A stretch of 64,000 bases of DNA from an uncultured Roseateles sp. (GCA_946886855.1 CAMPJJ010000010.1:20185-84184), one strand, 5' to 3'; shown: positions 8,543-18,341, counted from the first letter of the stretch. Translations and numbers: made by a program. Notes: generated by a model not told the origin, from the letters alone.

Positions 8543-11242
8543 TCACGCCTCGCCGAGGGCGCGCGCGACCAGCGCCATCTGCTCCAGCTGATGGATCGTG
8601 TGGGAGGACGTCGCGCCGGAACCGTTGGCGCGGCGCGCCACGCAGCGCAGTGGCACCTGCCTCGGCAGCACCGCGTCCATCTGCTCGCGCAGGAAAGTCC
8701 ACGCGCCCTGCTGGCGATGCTCCTCCTGCACCCAGGTGATCTCGACCAGGGCCGGGTAGCGCGCGAAGAGCGCCGTCAGCGCGTCCGCCGGGAAGGGATA
8801 GAACTGCTCGATGCGGGCCAGCGCCAGGTCCGCCCGCGCCACCGACCGACGCCCGCGATCCAGGTCGTGATACACCTTGCCGCTGCACAGCAGCAGCCGC
8901 TCGACCTGCGACGGACGCTCGACCGACGCGTCGTCGATCACGGGCTGGAAGCAGCCGCTCGTCAGCTCGGCGATCTCCGCGTGCGACGCCGGCTCGTGGT
9001 ACAGCGTGCCCTTGGGCGACATCACGATCAAGGGCTTGCGCAAGGTGTCGAAAGCCTGCCGGCGCAGCAGATGGAACCATTGCGCCGCCGTCGACGGGCA
9101 GGCCACGCGCAGGTTGTCCTCGCCGCACAGCTGCAGGAAGCGGCTGAGGTAGCCGCTCGAATGATCGGGGCCTATCCCCTCGTTGCCATGCGGCAGCAGC
9201 ATCACCAGCGAGGAGGTGTCGCCCCACTTCTCCTCGCCGGAGCTGATGTACTGGTCGACGAAGACCTGCGCGCCGTTGACGAAGTCGCCGAACTGCGCCT
9301 CCCACACCGTGAGCGTGCGCCGCGCACCGACGCTGTAGCCGTACTCGAAACCGAGCACCGCCTCCTCGGACAGCGGCGAGTTGAAGATGTCGAAACGCCC
9401 GCGGGACGGATCGCCCGGACCTCCGCCCTGACCCTGATCGTGACCGTGGTCGTGGTCGTGGTCGTGGCCGTGGCCGTGAACGTGGCCCGCACCGATCTGC
9501 CGCAGCGGCACGAACTCCGTCGGGCCGCCCTCGCCCGAGGCGTCCGTCACCGCACTCGTCTGTGAGGTCCACACCGCCTGCCGATGCAGGAAGGTGCCGC
9601 GACGCACGTCCATGCCGGAGATGCGCACGTTGAGCCCGCCTTGCAGGATCGTCGCGTAGGCGAGGTTCTCGGCGAAGCACCAGTCGGCGCGCAGCGGCGG
9701 GTCGGCCAGGCCGGCCATGCGCCGCCAGTGGTCCGCGAGCGTGCGCACCATCGCGTGCGGCTCGAAGCCGTCGGGCAGCCGCGTCATCGGATCGATCAGC
9801 GCCTGCACGCCGTGCGCGTCGAGGGCCGGCACCTCACCGGGTCGGCGCAGCGGGGACGGTGCCTCGTCCGGCTCGGGCATCGCCGGATCGGAGAAGGCCT
9901 GGTGCGCCCGCACGCGGCTGTGCGTGAGGTGCGACGCCATGTCGGTGTCGGGCGGCAGGACGCGATCGGCGCGCAGCGCGTCGGCGTAGCGGTCGACGAT
10001 CGTCGGGTGCGTCTGCGTCAGCGCATGGATGCGCGGCCGCGTGAGCGCCGGGACGTCGCTCTCCGAATGGCCGAGGCGGCGGTAACCGATCAGGTCGATG
10101 ACGATGTCGGCGCCGAAGCGCGCCCGCCAGTCCAGCGCGATCGCCGCGGCGCGCAAGGCCTGCTCGGGCTCGTCGGCGTTCACGCGCAGGACCGGCGCGT
10201 CGACCATGCGCGTGACGTCGGTGCAGTACTGCGCCGGCCAGGCGCTCATCGGGTTCGGCTCGGTGAAGCCGACCTGGTTGTTGATGATCACATGCACCGT
10301 GCCGCCGACGGTGTAGCCCGGCTTGCCGCCGAGCATCAGCGTCTCCATCACGACGCCCTGCCCCGCGAAGGCCGCGTCGCCGTGCAGCATCAGCGGCAGC
10401 ACCAGCCGCCGGCCGTCCTGGTCCGCGCGCTCGCGGCTGAGCGCGTCCTGGCAGGCTCGCGCCAGGCCGGTGAGCACGGGATGCACGCTCTGCAGGTGCG
10501 AGGGGTTGTGGGCGAGCGTCAGCGTCACGCGGCCGCGCGGCGTGTCGAGCTCGCGCTCGCCGCCGAGGTGGTAGATGAGGTCGGTGTGCCGCTCGGGATG
10601 CGGCGACTTCGGGTCGAAGAAGTCGAGCACGCGCGCCGGCGGGACACCCATCAGGTTGACCAGCACGTTGACCCGGCCGCGGTGCGGCATGCCGAGGAAG
10701 ATGCGCCGCACGCCGTGGCCCGCCGCCTGCTCGCAGAGCGCGTCCAGCAGCGGGATCAGCGTTTCGTTGCCCTCCAGCGAGAAGCGCTTTGCATGCGGGA
10801 AGGCTTGCGCGACGTGCTCTTCCCAGCCCTGGGCGCGGATCAGCCGGTCGAGCAGCGCGAGGCGCTCCGCGGCGCCGCCCGCGCCCGGCGGCGCGGACTC
10901 CATCGCGTGATGGAGCCAGTCGCGCCGCGACGCGTCCCGCACCGCGCTGGCATCGAGCGCCAGCCCGCCGCAGTAGATCGCCTTCAGCGCGCGGTCGAGG
11001 TCGGCGACGGTGCGGGCGCTCCACAGCGGCGTGCCGCGCGGCGACAGCCAGTCGCCCGGTTGCAGGCCGAAGCGCTGCGGATCGAGCAGCGTCGGATCGG
11101 CCGGGCGCGAGAGACCGAGCGGATCCAGCCGCGCACTGCGATGGCCGTCGCGGCGATGCGCGTCGATGAAGGCGAGCACCTCGGGTCGCCAACGCGTGGG
11201 CGTCTCGCCCGCGGGGGCGCCCTCTTGCATCCGGTCGTTCAT
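8543..11242 (-). CDS. 2-oxoglutarate dehydrogenase E1-like protein with His-rich insertion
   Basis: An 899-residue thiamine-diphosphate enzyme of the SucA/OdhA type. Family landmarks are GMPHRGRVNVLVN, LAHNPSHLQ, HGDAAFAGQGVV, NNQVGFTEP, YRRLGHSE, SPLSEEAVLGFEYGYS and PHGNEGIGPDHSS. It should catalyse decarboxylation of 2-oxoglutarate or a related 2-oxo acid and pass the acyl group to an E2. It is somewhat shorter than typical SucA (about 930-950 residues), and no E2 or E3 gene is adjacent, so it may be a second, stand-alone copy. At residues 585-605 it carries an insertion of alternating His, Gly and Asp absent from ordinary SucA. The ATG at 11242 has an AGGGAG site upstream. It lies 37 bp after the chemotaxis receptor gene on the same strand. 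Confidence 0.85.
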   Translation of the reverse strand: MNDRMQEGAPAGETPTRWRPEVLAFIDAHRRDGHRSARLDPLGLSRPADPTLLDPQRFGLQPGDWLSPRGTPLWSARTVADLDRALKAIYCGGLALDASAVRDASRRDWLHHAMESAPPGAGGAAERLALLDRLIRAQGWEEHVAQAFPHAKRFSLEGNETLIPLLDALCEQAAGHGVRRIFLGMPHRGRVNVLVNLMGVPPARVLDFFDPKSPHPERHTDLIYHLGGERELDTPRGRVTLTLAHNPSHLQSVHPVLTGLARACQDALSRERADQDGRRLVLPLMLHGDAAFAGQGVVMETLMLGGKPGYTVGGTVHVIINNQVGFTEPNPMSAWPAQYCTDVTRMVDAPVLRVNADEPEQALRAAAIALDWRARFGADIVIDLIGYRRLGHSESDVPALTRPRIHALTQTHPTIVDRYADALRADRVLPPDTDMASHLTHSRVRAHQAFSDPAMPEPDEAPSPLRRPGEVPALDAHGVQALIDPMTRLPDGFEPHAMVRTLADHWRRMAGLADPPLRADWCFAENLAYATILQGGLNVRISGMDVRRGTFLHRQAVWTSQTSAVTDASGEGGPTEFVPLRQIGAGHVHGHGHDHDHDHGHDQGQGGGPGDPSRGRFDIFNSPLSEEAVLGFEYGYSVGARRTLTVWEAQFGDFVNGAQVFVDQYISSGEEKWGDTSSLVMLLPHGNEGIGPDHSSGYLSRFLQLCGEDNLRVACPSTAAQWFHLLRRQAFDTLRKPLIVMSPKGTLYHEPASHAEIAELTSGCFQPVIDDASVERPSQVERLLLCSGKVYHDLDRGRRSVARADLALARIEQFYPFPADALTALFARYPALVEITWVQEEHRQQGAWTFLREQMDAVLPRQVPLRCVARRANGSGATSSHTIHQLEQMALVARALGEA

Positions 11243-11279
11243 CTGAAACTCCCTGGTGAGTTTGCAAAGACCCCGGCCG

Positions 11280-12824
11280 TCAAAGGACGAAGGCCCGCAC
11301 CGCGTTGTTCAGATGCGCCGCTTCATCCTGCAGCGCCTTCGCCGACGCGGTGCTCTGCTCCACCATCGCGGCGTTCTTCTGCGTGGTGTCGTCCATCTGG
11401 ATGATGGCGGCGTTGACCTGCTCGATGCCCATGCTCTGCTCGCGGCTGGAGGCGCTGATCTCGGCGACGACGCCGCTGACCCGCCGGATGCCCGAGACCA
11501 CCTGCGCCATCGTCTCGCCGGCCCGCTCCACCAGCCGGCCGCCGGCCCCGACCTGCTCGGTCGATTCGACGATCAGCGCCTTGATCTCCTTGGCCGCGCC
11601 GGCCGAGCGCTGCGCCAGCGCGCGCACCTCCGACGCCACCACCGCGAAGCCGCGTCCGTGCTCGCCCGCGCGTGCCGCCTCCACCGCCGCATTCAGCGCC
11701 AGGATGTTGGTCTGGAAGGCGATGCCGTCGATCGTGCCGATGATCTCGCCGATGCGCTGCGAGGACGCGGAGATGGCGCTCATCGTCGCGACCACCTCGC
11801 CGACCGCCTTGCCGCCTTCGCTGGCCACGTCGGAGGCGGACGCCGCGCTCGCATTGGCCTGGTCGGCGTTGTCCGCGCTCATGCGCACCGCCGCAGTGAG
11901 CTGTTCCATCGCCGACGCGGTCTGCTGCAGCGCGCTGGCCTGCGCCTCGGTGCGGGCCGACAGGTCGGCGTTGCCCTGCGCGACCTCCTTGGCCGCCGCC
12001 GAGATGGTGTCCGCGCCCTGCCGCACCTCGGAGACGATGCGATGCAGGCTGCGCACCATGTGCTGCAGCGCACCGATCAGGCGGCCGATCTCGTCGGTGC
12101 TCTGCGGCATCGGGCGCAGCGTGAGGTCGCCCTTGGCGACATCCTCGGCCAGCCGGATCGCGCCATGGATGCGTTGCGTGATCGAGCGCGTGATGCTGAC
12201 CGCCGTCACCACGCCCAGCACCACCGCGATCGCGGCCACCAGCGTCATCCACAGCTTGGAGCGCCGCGCGTCTTCCTTGGCCTTCACGACGTCGTCCGCC
12301 ATGGCCTTGGCCTGGTGGTCGACCATCTTGTCGATCAGCGCGTAGTAGCGGACCTGCGACTGCGCCATGTCCCCCTGGTAGACCGCCATGGCCTGCTCGC
12401 GCTGCCCCGCCGCGACCAGGTCGAAGAGCTTGCGCACCGCCGCGCCATAGGTCTTCCGGGCCTCCGACTGCTCGGCGAAGATGGCCTTGGCCTCGTCGGT
12501 GTTGAGCATCTTCTCGAACTTCGCGAAGTTCGCGGTGTTGGCGGCGCGCACGGCGGCGTAATCGTCCATGTAGCGCTTGGCCTGCGCGGGGTCGGTGGCC
12601 ATCAGCAGCCGGCCGATGACGATCACCCCCTGGTCGCCGACATTCTTGATGTCGTCGCTGACGGCGATCTGCGCGTAGCGGTCCTCCACCACCCGGTCCA
12701 TCGTGCCGCTGGTGCGGTTCAGCACCGAGACGGCCACGGCCAGCACGAGCAGCAGCAAGGCAATCACGACGGCGAATGCGGCGGCCAGCCGCGTGCCGAT
12801 GTTGAAGTTTGACAACGTTGGCAT
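11280..12824 (-). CDS. Methyl-accepting chemotaxis protein
   Basis: A 514-residue transmembrane chemoreceptor. The first membrane helix (about residues 12-34) and second (about 190-210) flank a periplasmic four-helix sensor of about 155 residues. HAMP follows (about 211-265), then the signalling hairpin, whose tip carries the hallmark IDGIAFQTNILALNAAVEA. It relays ligand state to CheA/CheW at the pole. There is no C-terminal NWETF-type pentapeptide, so methylation would not use that tether. No che genes are adjacent. The E1-like gene follows closely on the same strand, but a functional link is not evident. Confidence 0.93.
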   Translation of the reverse strand: MPTLSNFNIGTRLAAAFAVVIALLLLVLAVAVSVLNRTSGTMDRVVEDRYAQIAVSDDIKNVGDQGVIVIGRLLMATDPAQAKRYMDDYAAVRAANTANFAKFEKMLNTDEAKAIFAEQSEARKTYGAAVRKLFDLVAAGQREQAMAVYQGDMAQSQVRYYALIDKMVDHQAKAMADDVVKAKEDARRSKLWMTLVAAIAVVLGVVTAVSITRSITQRIHGAIRLAEDVAKGDLTLRPMPQSTDEIGRLIGALQHMVRSLHRIVSEVRQGADTISAAAKEVAQGNADLSARTEAQASALQQTASAMEQLTAAVRMSADNADQANASAASASDVASEGGKAVGEVVATMSAISASSQRIGEIIGTIDGIAFQTNILALNAAVEAARAGEHGRGFAVVASEVRALAQRSAGAAKEIKALIVESTEQVGAGGRLVERAGETMAQVVSGIRRVSGVVAEISASSREQSMGIEQVNAAIIQMDDTTQKNAAMVEQSTASAKALQDEAAHLNNAVRAFVL

Positions 12825-12929
12825 GTTTTTTCTCCCTGAGGCCGAACGGTTGGACCTCGGCGGGGCAAAAAACGGTCCGGCAGGCTTTACTGCCGCTCGT
12901 TCACGGCATCTGCCCAGGGCGCGGATGGC

Positions 12930-13190
12930 TCACGCCTGCTCTGCGAACGTCGCGATGTACTGGCACGCGACGCGATCGGCGTGGGCGACGGCCTCGTCGG
13001 CGGACGGGAATTCGTCGTCGAGGTCGTGCCAGGCGGTGACGCCCGGACGGCCGTCGTCCACGCCCTTGACGACGAAGCGCCCGCGCCAGGGCCCGGCGCC
13101 GGGCCCATGGGGATCGCCCGGGGTCGTGCCGTGGGTATCGAGGATGTAGGTGCGGCCCTTGTGCTGGCGGACGGTTTGCGAGGTCGTCAT
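12930..13190 (-). CDS. Small hypothetical protein, related to the one at 8.1 kb
   Basis: An 86-residue protein from the ATG at 13190 (a TTG at 13199 is an alternative). The N-terminus reads HKGRTYILDTHGTTPGD, then GRFVVKGVDDGRPG, then an acidic turn DLDDEFPSADEAVAHADRVA. The order of a GxTY motif, a G-x-F strand and a C-terminal Ala-rich helix parallels the protein at 8066-8494. It is probably cytoplasmic. It lies between two signalling genes and its function is not known. Confidence 0.55.
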   Translation of the reverse strand: MTTSQTVRQHKGRTYILDTHGTTPGDPHGPGAGPWRGRFVVKGVDDGRPGVTAWHDLDDEFPSADEAVAHADRVACQYIATFAEQA

Positions 13191-13336
13191 GGTCGGCAAC
13201 GTTCGGACGGACGTCGGGGAGCCGGGTCGACGTGCGCGAAGGAAGCGGCACGGACACGGGTCATGCGGAGTCTGTGTTGTACACCCGCTCCCGCTTCACA
13301 GGCATGAAATCCTTGCGACCGCTCGGTCGACGCAGA

Positions 13337-16300
13337 TCAGCGGACCTGATTCCGCCCTTCCCGCTTGGCGAGGTACATCGCCTCATCCGCCTGCGCGATG
13401 AGGCTTTCCAGCGTGCACGTGTCGCTGGGCACGCAGGCGGCGACGCCGAGGCTGACGGTGACCACCGGACGGACGGGCGAGGTCGGATGCGGCATGGCGA
13501 GCGACTCGATGCCGGCGCGGACGGACTCGGCCACTTTGAGGGCGGCCTCGCGGTCGGCGCCGGGCAGCAGCACGACGAACTCCTCGCCGCCGTAGCGCGC
13601 CGCGAGATCGCCCGCGCGCCCGATCGACGCGCCCAGCACGGCGCCCACGGCGGCCAGGCATTCATCGCCCTTCAGGTGTCCCATCTGGTCGTTGTAGCGC
13701 TTGAACGCGTCGACGTCGGCGATCACCAGCGCCAGCGAGGTATTGGCGCGACGCGCGCGGCGCCACTCCTCGTCGGCGGCTTCGTTGAACCGGCGGCGGT
13801 TCGGCAGCCCGGTGACCGCGTCGAGGAAGGAGAGCTGCTTCAGATGCTCGTTGGCCTGCCGGAGTTCCTCGGTGCGTTGCGCCACCAGGCGCTCCATCTC
13901 GACGTGGCGCACGCGGAGCTGGCGCATCCGGAACATCACGGCACCGGCGAAGAAGCCGATCGCGCCCACCGCGACCAGGACGTGGAACCAGCCGGTCTCA
14001 TGGAAGCGCGGCTGCACGGTGACGGCCAGCGGGGTGTCCGACTCGCGCCAGCGCTGACCGTCGCCGGACACCGCCAGGCGCAGCGTGTACCGGCCGTGCG
14101 ACAGCGCCGGGAAGGTGAGCTCGCGGTCGTTGCCGACGTCGGTCCAGCCGCGCGACAGGCCTTCCATCCAGAAGCGGAAACGCACCCGGTCGGCTTCGCG
14201 CAGCGTCGACGCCGCGAGACTGACCGACAGCGCCACCGGCCCCGGTGGCAGCGCCAGCGGCTGGCCGTCCAGGGCGCGCGTTTCGCCGTCGACCTTGATC
14301 TGCTGGATGCGCACCGTCGGCGGTTCGCCGCCGCCGGGCAGGCGCCCGGGATCGACCACCACCAGACCCGCCGACGACGGCAGCCACACCCGCCCCTGGG
14401 CATCGATCGCGCCGGCGGCCTGCAGGCTGCCGGCGAAGCTGGTCGCGCGCAGCGCGTCGCCGGGGCCGTAGCCGACCGAGCGCACCTGCTTGAGCCGACC
14501 GTCGAGGAAGCCGTCGAGATCGTCCCGCGCGACGCGGTAGAAGCCGCGGTTGCAGGTGATCCAGAAGTGCCCCGCACGGTCCTCGAGGAAGACCTGCGAC
14601 AGCCCGTCCCACAGGCCGTCCGCCGGCTTGATCGCGCCGATGCGGCCGTCCTTGAGGCGGTTGATGCCCTCGCCGTTCGTGCCGATCCAGAGCTCGCCGC
14701 GGGCGTCTTCCTTGAGCGCGACGATCCAGTCGGACAGCAGGCCGTCGGCGGTCGTGAACTGCCGCGCCTTGCCGTCGCGCCAGCGCACCAGTCCCTGCCC
14801 GGTCGTGCCGAACCACAGCGTGCCGGCGCTGTCCTGCAGGATCGCGGCGACACCCTCGTTGGGCAGGCCGGGCGCGGTGACGACGTCGAAGCCGCGGCCG
14901 TTGAAGCGCGCCAGCGCCGAGCGCGTGCCGACCCACACCGTGCCGGCGCGGTCCTCGAAGATCGCGCGGACCTCGATGCCGGGCAGCCCGCTGTCGGCGC
15001 CGAAGGTGTCGATGTGGCCGTCCGGCCGCCGCCGCGCGACGCCGGCCGTGTAGGTGCCGATCCAGAGCGTGCCGTCGCGCGCCTCGTGCATCGTGGAGAC
15101 CTCGTCGGTCGGAAGACCGTCGGCCCGGCGCACCGTCTCGATGCGGCCGTCCTTCAAGCGGTTGAGTCCGCCGCCGGAGGTCGCGGCCCAGATCGAGCCG
15201 TCGCGCGCGGCGACGACCGACCGGACGTTGTCGTGGCTGAGGCCCTCGGGCGTGCCGAGCACGGTGAAGGCGCGGTTGCGCAGGCGATTCAGGCCGTCGA
15301 CCCAGGTGCCGACCCAGACGCTGCCCTCGCGGTCGCCCATCAGCGACCAGATCTGGTTGCCGGCCAGTCCCGTGCCCGGACCGCTGCCGGTCGAGATCGT
15401 GCTGAAGCGACCGTCGCGGAAGCGGCTGACGCCCGCGCCCCAGCTGCCCACCCACAGGTCGCCGCGGGCGTCGCGGGTCAGCGCGGTCAGATGGTCGCTG
15501 GGCAGGCCGTCGGCGGTCGTGTAGACACGCGCCGGCGGCTGGTCGACGCCTGGCATGCGGACCAGCCCGCCGCCCGCCGTCGCCGCCCAGATGCCGCCCG
15601 CGGGATCGGTCAGCACGAAGCGCACCTGAAGATGCGGGAAGCCGTTCGCCGGATCGAAGACCTTGAACCTGCCGTCCGGCGTCATCGCGAACAGGCCGGC
15701 CCCGGTGGTGCCGATCCAGAGCGTGCCAGCGGTGTCGAAGGCGACGCTGCGCAGACGCGCGCTGGGCAGGCCGTCCGCGGCGCCGAAGACCTTGACCGCG
15801 CCGTCCTTCCAGCGGACCAGCCCGCCGTCGCCGGCGGCCCAGATCGCGCCGGCCTGGTCCTCGACCAGGGACCAGATCCGGCGGCGGCCCACCTGTGCCT
15901 TGGTGATGGCTGTCGAAAACCGGCCTTGCTCGTAGACGGTCACGCCGTTGGGATGGCCGATCCACAGCCGGCCGCGACGGTCCTCGAGCAGCGCGAACAC
16001 CGGCTGCGAAGCGACGTCCGGCGCCTGCGCGGCGTCGAAGCCCACGAAACGCTTGCCGTCGAAGCGCGCCAGACCGCCGCCCGTGCCTATCCACAGGCCG
16101 CCGTCGCGGGACTGGAGCAAAGCCTGGACGGTGTTGAGCGGCAGCCCTTGTTCGGTCTGCCAGAGGTCGATCTTGTACTGGCTGACCGCGCGGGCCGGAT
16201 CGGACAGGTCGCCGATGGCGCCCGGATCGACGGCCGGCGCGGAAGCCGAGGAGGCGGCCGAGGCGGCGCCGGCCGTCCCCGCCGCCATCGCGCCCGGTGC

Positions 16301-16411
16301 GCCGAACGCCGCGCAGCACGCGGCGAGCAGCCAAGCCGCCGCGCGGTGACGCAGGGTCGTCGCGGGCACGGGATCGGCGCAGGGCGCGGGGGAGGACCGG
16401 TCGAAAGTCAT
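13337..16411 (-). CDS. Periplasmic propeller (Reg_prop/Y_Y_Y) diguanylate cyclase
   Basis: A protein of about 1024 residues. After a signal peptide (cleavage near AMA-AG, residue 42), some 14 short repeats of the W-I/V-G-T type (GGLWIGTGGGLARFDGKRF) form two periplasmic beta-propellers (about 60-700). A Y_Y_Y domain (about 710-790), one membrane helix (about 807-827), a short coiled coil and a GGDEF domain follow. Its motif GGEEF (near 940) is intact, with an RAGD inhibitory site five residues upstream. The layout is that of one-component periplasmic sensors that signal across the membrane by c-di-GMP. The ATG at 16411 begins the signal peptide. The ribosome site is weak, and the longer frame upstream looks non-coding. 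Confidence 0.9.
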   Translation of the reverse strand: MTFDRSSPAPCADPVPATTLRHRAAAWLLAACCAAFGAPGAMAAGTAGAASAASSASAPAVDPGAIGDLSDPARAVSQYKIDLWQTEQGLPLNTVQALLQSRDGGLWIGTGGGLARFDGKRFVGFDAAQAPDVASQPVFALLEDRRGRLWIGHPNGVTVYEQGRFSTAITKAQVGRRRIWSLVEDQAGAIWAAGDGGLVRWKDGAVKVFGAADGLPSARLRSVAFDTAGTLWIGTTGAGLFAMTPDGRFKVFDPANGFPHLQVRFVLTDPAGGIWAATAGGGLVRMPGVDQPPARVYTTADGLPSDHLTALTRDARGDLWVGSWGAGVSRFRDGRFSTISTGSGPGTGLAGNQIWSLMGDREGSVWVGTWVDGLNRLRNRAFTVLGTPEGLSHDNVRSVVAARDGSIWAATSGGGLNRLKDGRIETVRRADGLPTDEVSTMHEARDGTLWIGTYTAGVARRRPDGHIDTFGADSGLPGIEVRAIFEDRAGTVWVGTRSALARFNGRGFDVVTAPGLPNEGVAAILQDSAGTLWFGTTGQGLVRWRDGKARQFTTADGLLSDWIVALKEDARGELWIGTNGEGINRLKDGRIGAIKPADGLWDGLSQVFLEDRAGHFWITCNRGFYRVARDDLDGFLDGRLKQVRSVGYGPGDALRATSFAGSLQAAGAIDAQGRVWLPSSAGLVVVDPGRLPGGGEPPTVRIQQIKVDGETRALDGQPLALPPGPVALSVSLAASTLREADRVRFRFWMEGLSRGWTDVGNDRELTFPALSHGRYTLRLAVSGDGQRWRESDTPLAVTVQPRFHETGWFHVLVAVGAIGFFAGAVMFRMRQLRVRHVEMERLVAQRTEELRQANEHLKQLSFLDAVTGLPNRRRFNEAADEEWRRARRANTSLALVIADVDAFKRYNDQMGHLKGDECLAAVGAVLGASIGRAGDLAARYGGEEFVVLLPGADREAALKVAESVRAGIESLAMPHPTSPVRPVVTVSLGVAACVPSDTCTLESLIAQADEAMYLAKREGRNQVR

Positions 16412-16509
16412 AGGCAGGACAGCGGCGATTGTGACCGGTCCTGAAGCAGCATCCCGGTTGCCGTACGGGCGACGGGTGCGGTGCGCGTGAAGGTGGGGGC
16501 GGTCATCGT

Positions 16510-18141
16510 TCAACGCGTCGCGGCGATGCGATCCCAGGAGAGGCCGAACTTCAGCAGGTACTTGCGCAGACGGTCCGCGTCGTTGACCACGCTGCGGGCC
16601 TGCCGGCTGGCGTGGAAGAGCTGGCGCCCGGCCTCCGACAGCGACGCCGCCGCCGCGCACACGCGCAGCACGGCGGCAAGCTGCAGGCGGTCGAAGAGGT
16701 CCATGGCCTCGAGCGTCTGCGCGTCGATGAGCGCCTCCAGCAACGCGTCAGCCGCGCCGGCGCCGCCGGTGCCGCCCGTGCCGCCGCCCGCCGTCTCGCG
16801 CTCCCACAGCCACTGGAGGCGCGCGATCTCCGCCTCGACCAGCGGCAGGCTGATGCGGCCGCCCTCGGCCAGCGTCACCAGCCGGGTCACGGACGCGGAG
16901 AGGTCGCGGAAGTTGCCGCTCCACGGCGCCCGTGGCGACTGCGCAAAACCCAGGTAGCGCGTCTTCGCCTCGGCGTTGAAGCGCACCGCACGGCCGCTCT
17001 CGCGGCCGACCTGCTGCACCAGATGGTCGACGTTGGGCTCGATGTCCTCGGGCCGGTCGCGCAGGCCCGGCAGGCTGTAGGTCCAGAGGTTGATGCGGGC
17101 GAACAGGTCGTCGCGGAACCGCCCCGCGGCGACCTCGGCGCGCAGGTCGCGGTTGGTGCCGGCGATCAGCTGGAAGTCGCTGGCCACCTCGCGATCGGCG
17201 CCGACGGGCAGGAAGCGCTTCTCCTCGATCGCCTTCAGCAGCATGGCCTGCTCGTCGAGGCCGAGCTCGCCGATCTCGTCCAGGAACAGCAGCCCGCCGT
17301 CCGCCGTGCGCAGCAGGCCGGCGCGGTCGGCCATCGCGCCGGTGAACGAGCCCTTCTTGTGCCCGAACAGCGTCGAGGCCGCCCCGTCGCCGCGCAGCGT
17401 CGCGCAGTTGACCTCGACGAAGGCGCCTTCGAGCTGGTGGCGCGTCTGCTTCAGCTCGTACATGCGGCGCGCGAGGAAGGATTTCCCCGCCCCCGTCGGC
17501 CCGGCCAGCAGGATGGGCGCGCGCGAATGCACGGCCACGCGCTCGATCTCCTCGATCAGCGCGTTGAAGCGGCGGTTGCGCGTCGCGATGCCGCTCTTCA
17601 GGAAGGCGACCGCGTCGTGCTGCTCGGCCTGGAAGCGCTGCGCGATGCGGTCGTACCGCGACAGGTCCAGGTCGATCAGCGTCATCGAGCCGGGTTCGCC
17701 CTCCTTCCACTTGCGCGGCGGCGAGGTCTGCAGCAGCACGCCCGGGATGAAGCGCGCCTCCACCATCAGGAACATGCAGATCTGCGCGACGTGCGTGCCG
17801 GTGGTGATGTGCGCCCAGTACTGCTCGTGCGCGGGATCGAAGCGGTAGCCGCGCACCCAGTCGTACAGCGTCGCGTAGACCTCGCCGAAGTCCCAGGGGT
17901 CCTCGTGCGGCATCTCGACGAGATGGACATCCGTCTCCGGCGAGATCTTGGCGATGTCGGTGCGCAGCAACTCCGCGAGGGCCAGGTGTTGCGGCGCGTG
18001 GAAGAGCTCCAGCCGATGGACGACCACGTCCGGCTGCGACACCAGCGAGACCGTCGGCCGCCACTTCTCCCAGCGACCGGCGCCCATGCCGCCGTCCAGC
18101 TGCGACCCGAGGTAGCCGATCACCACATTCTTCTTCGCCAT
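16510..18141 (-). CDS. rtcR: RtcR, sigma-54 activator of the RNA-repair operon
   Basis: A 543-residue bacterial enhancer-binding protein. The N-terminal regulatory domain (about residues 1-185, starting KKNVVIGYLGSQLD) is the RtcR-type CARF-like fold, reported to sense RNA ends. The AAA+ domain (about 190-415) has Walker A GPTGAGKS, the sigma-54 contact loop as GSFTGA (near 262), and Walker B LLFLDEIGELG. The C-terminal DNA-binding helices (about 470-543) follow a Gly/Ala linker GGGTGGTGGAG. It is transcribed divergently from rsr, whose promoter has a perfect sigma-54 signature, so it should activate the rsr-Y RNA-rtcBA operon. Confidence 0.95.
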   Translation of the reverse strand: MAKKNVVIGYLGSQLDGGMGAGRWEKWRPTVSLVSQPDVVVHRLELFHAPQHLALAELLRTDIAKISPETDVHLVEMPHEDPWDFGEVYATLYDWVRGYRFDPAHEQYWAHITTGTHVAQICMFLMVEARFIPGVLLQTSPPRKWKEGEPGSMTLIDLDLSRYDRIAQRFQAEQHDAVAFLKSGIATRNRRFNALIEEIERVAVHSRAPILLAGPTGAGKSFLARRMYELKQTRHQLEGAFVEVNCATLRGDGAASTLFGHKKGSFTGAMADRAGLLRTADGGLLFLDEIGELGLDEQAMLLKAIEEKRFLPVGADREVASDFQLIAGTNRDLRAEVAAGRFRDDLFARINLWTYSLPGLRDRPEDIEPNVDHLVQQVGRESGRAVRFNAEAKTRYLGFAQSPRAPWSGNFRDLSASVTRLVTLAEGGRISLPLVEAEIARLQWLWERETAGGGTGGTGGAGAADALLEALIDAQTLEAMDLFDRLQLAAVLRVCAAAASLSEAGRQLFHASRQARSVVNDADRLRKYLLKFGLSWDRIAATR

Positions 18142-18174
18142 GGGACCGCAGTTTATCCGGGCCGCGCCAGCGAT

Positions 18175-18199
18175 CTAGCTTTTTCGCTAGTCGTTTAGC
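18175..18199. promoter_or_regulatory. Candidate upstream activator site for RtcR
   Basis: CTAGC (18175-18179) and GCTAG (18186-18190) form a perfect 5-bp inverted repeat with a 6-bp AT-rich spacer. GCTA (18186) and TAGC (18196) form an overlapping one. It lies about 150 bp upstream of the -24 element, a usual distance for enhancer-binding proteins, between rtcR and rsr. The assignment to RtcR is inference from position. Confidence 0.4.
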
Positions 18200-18341
18200 C
18201 AATCATCCAATCTGGAACCGGAGCGTGGATGAATGGAGGGTGGTGATCTCTCCGCGATCTCTCGGTCATCGAAATAATTTTCCTTTCTGGATCAATGACT
18301 TGAAGACTCACGAGGCAAGGCCTGGCACGACCGGGCAAAAC

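Noticed and set aside
18323..18338. Second sigma-54 promoter
   Set aside because: TGGCACG is present but the -12 TTGC is missing at the required spacing.
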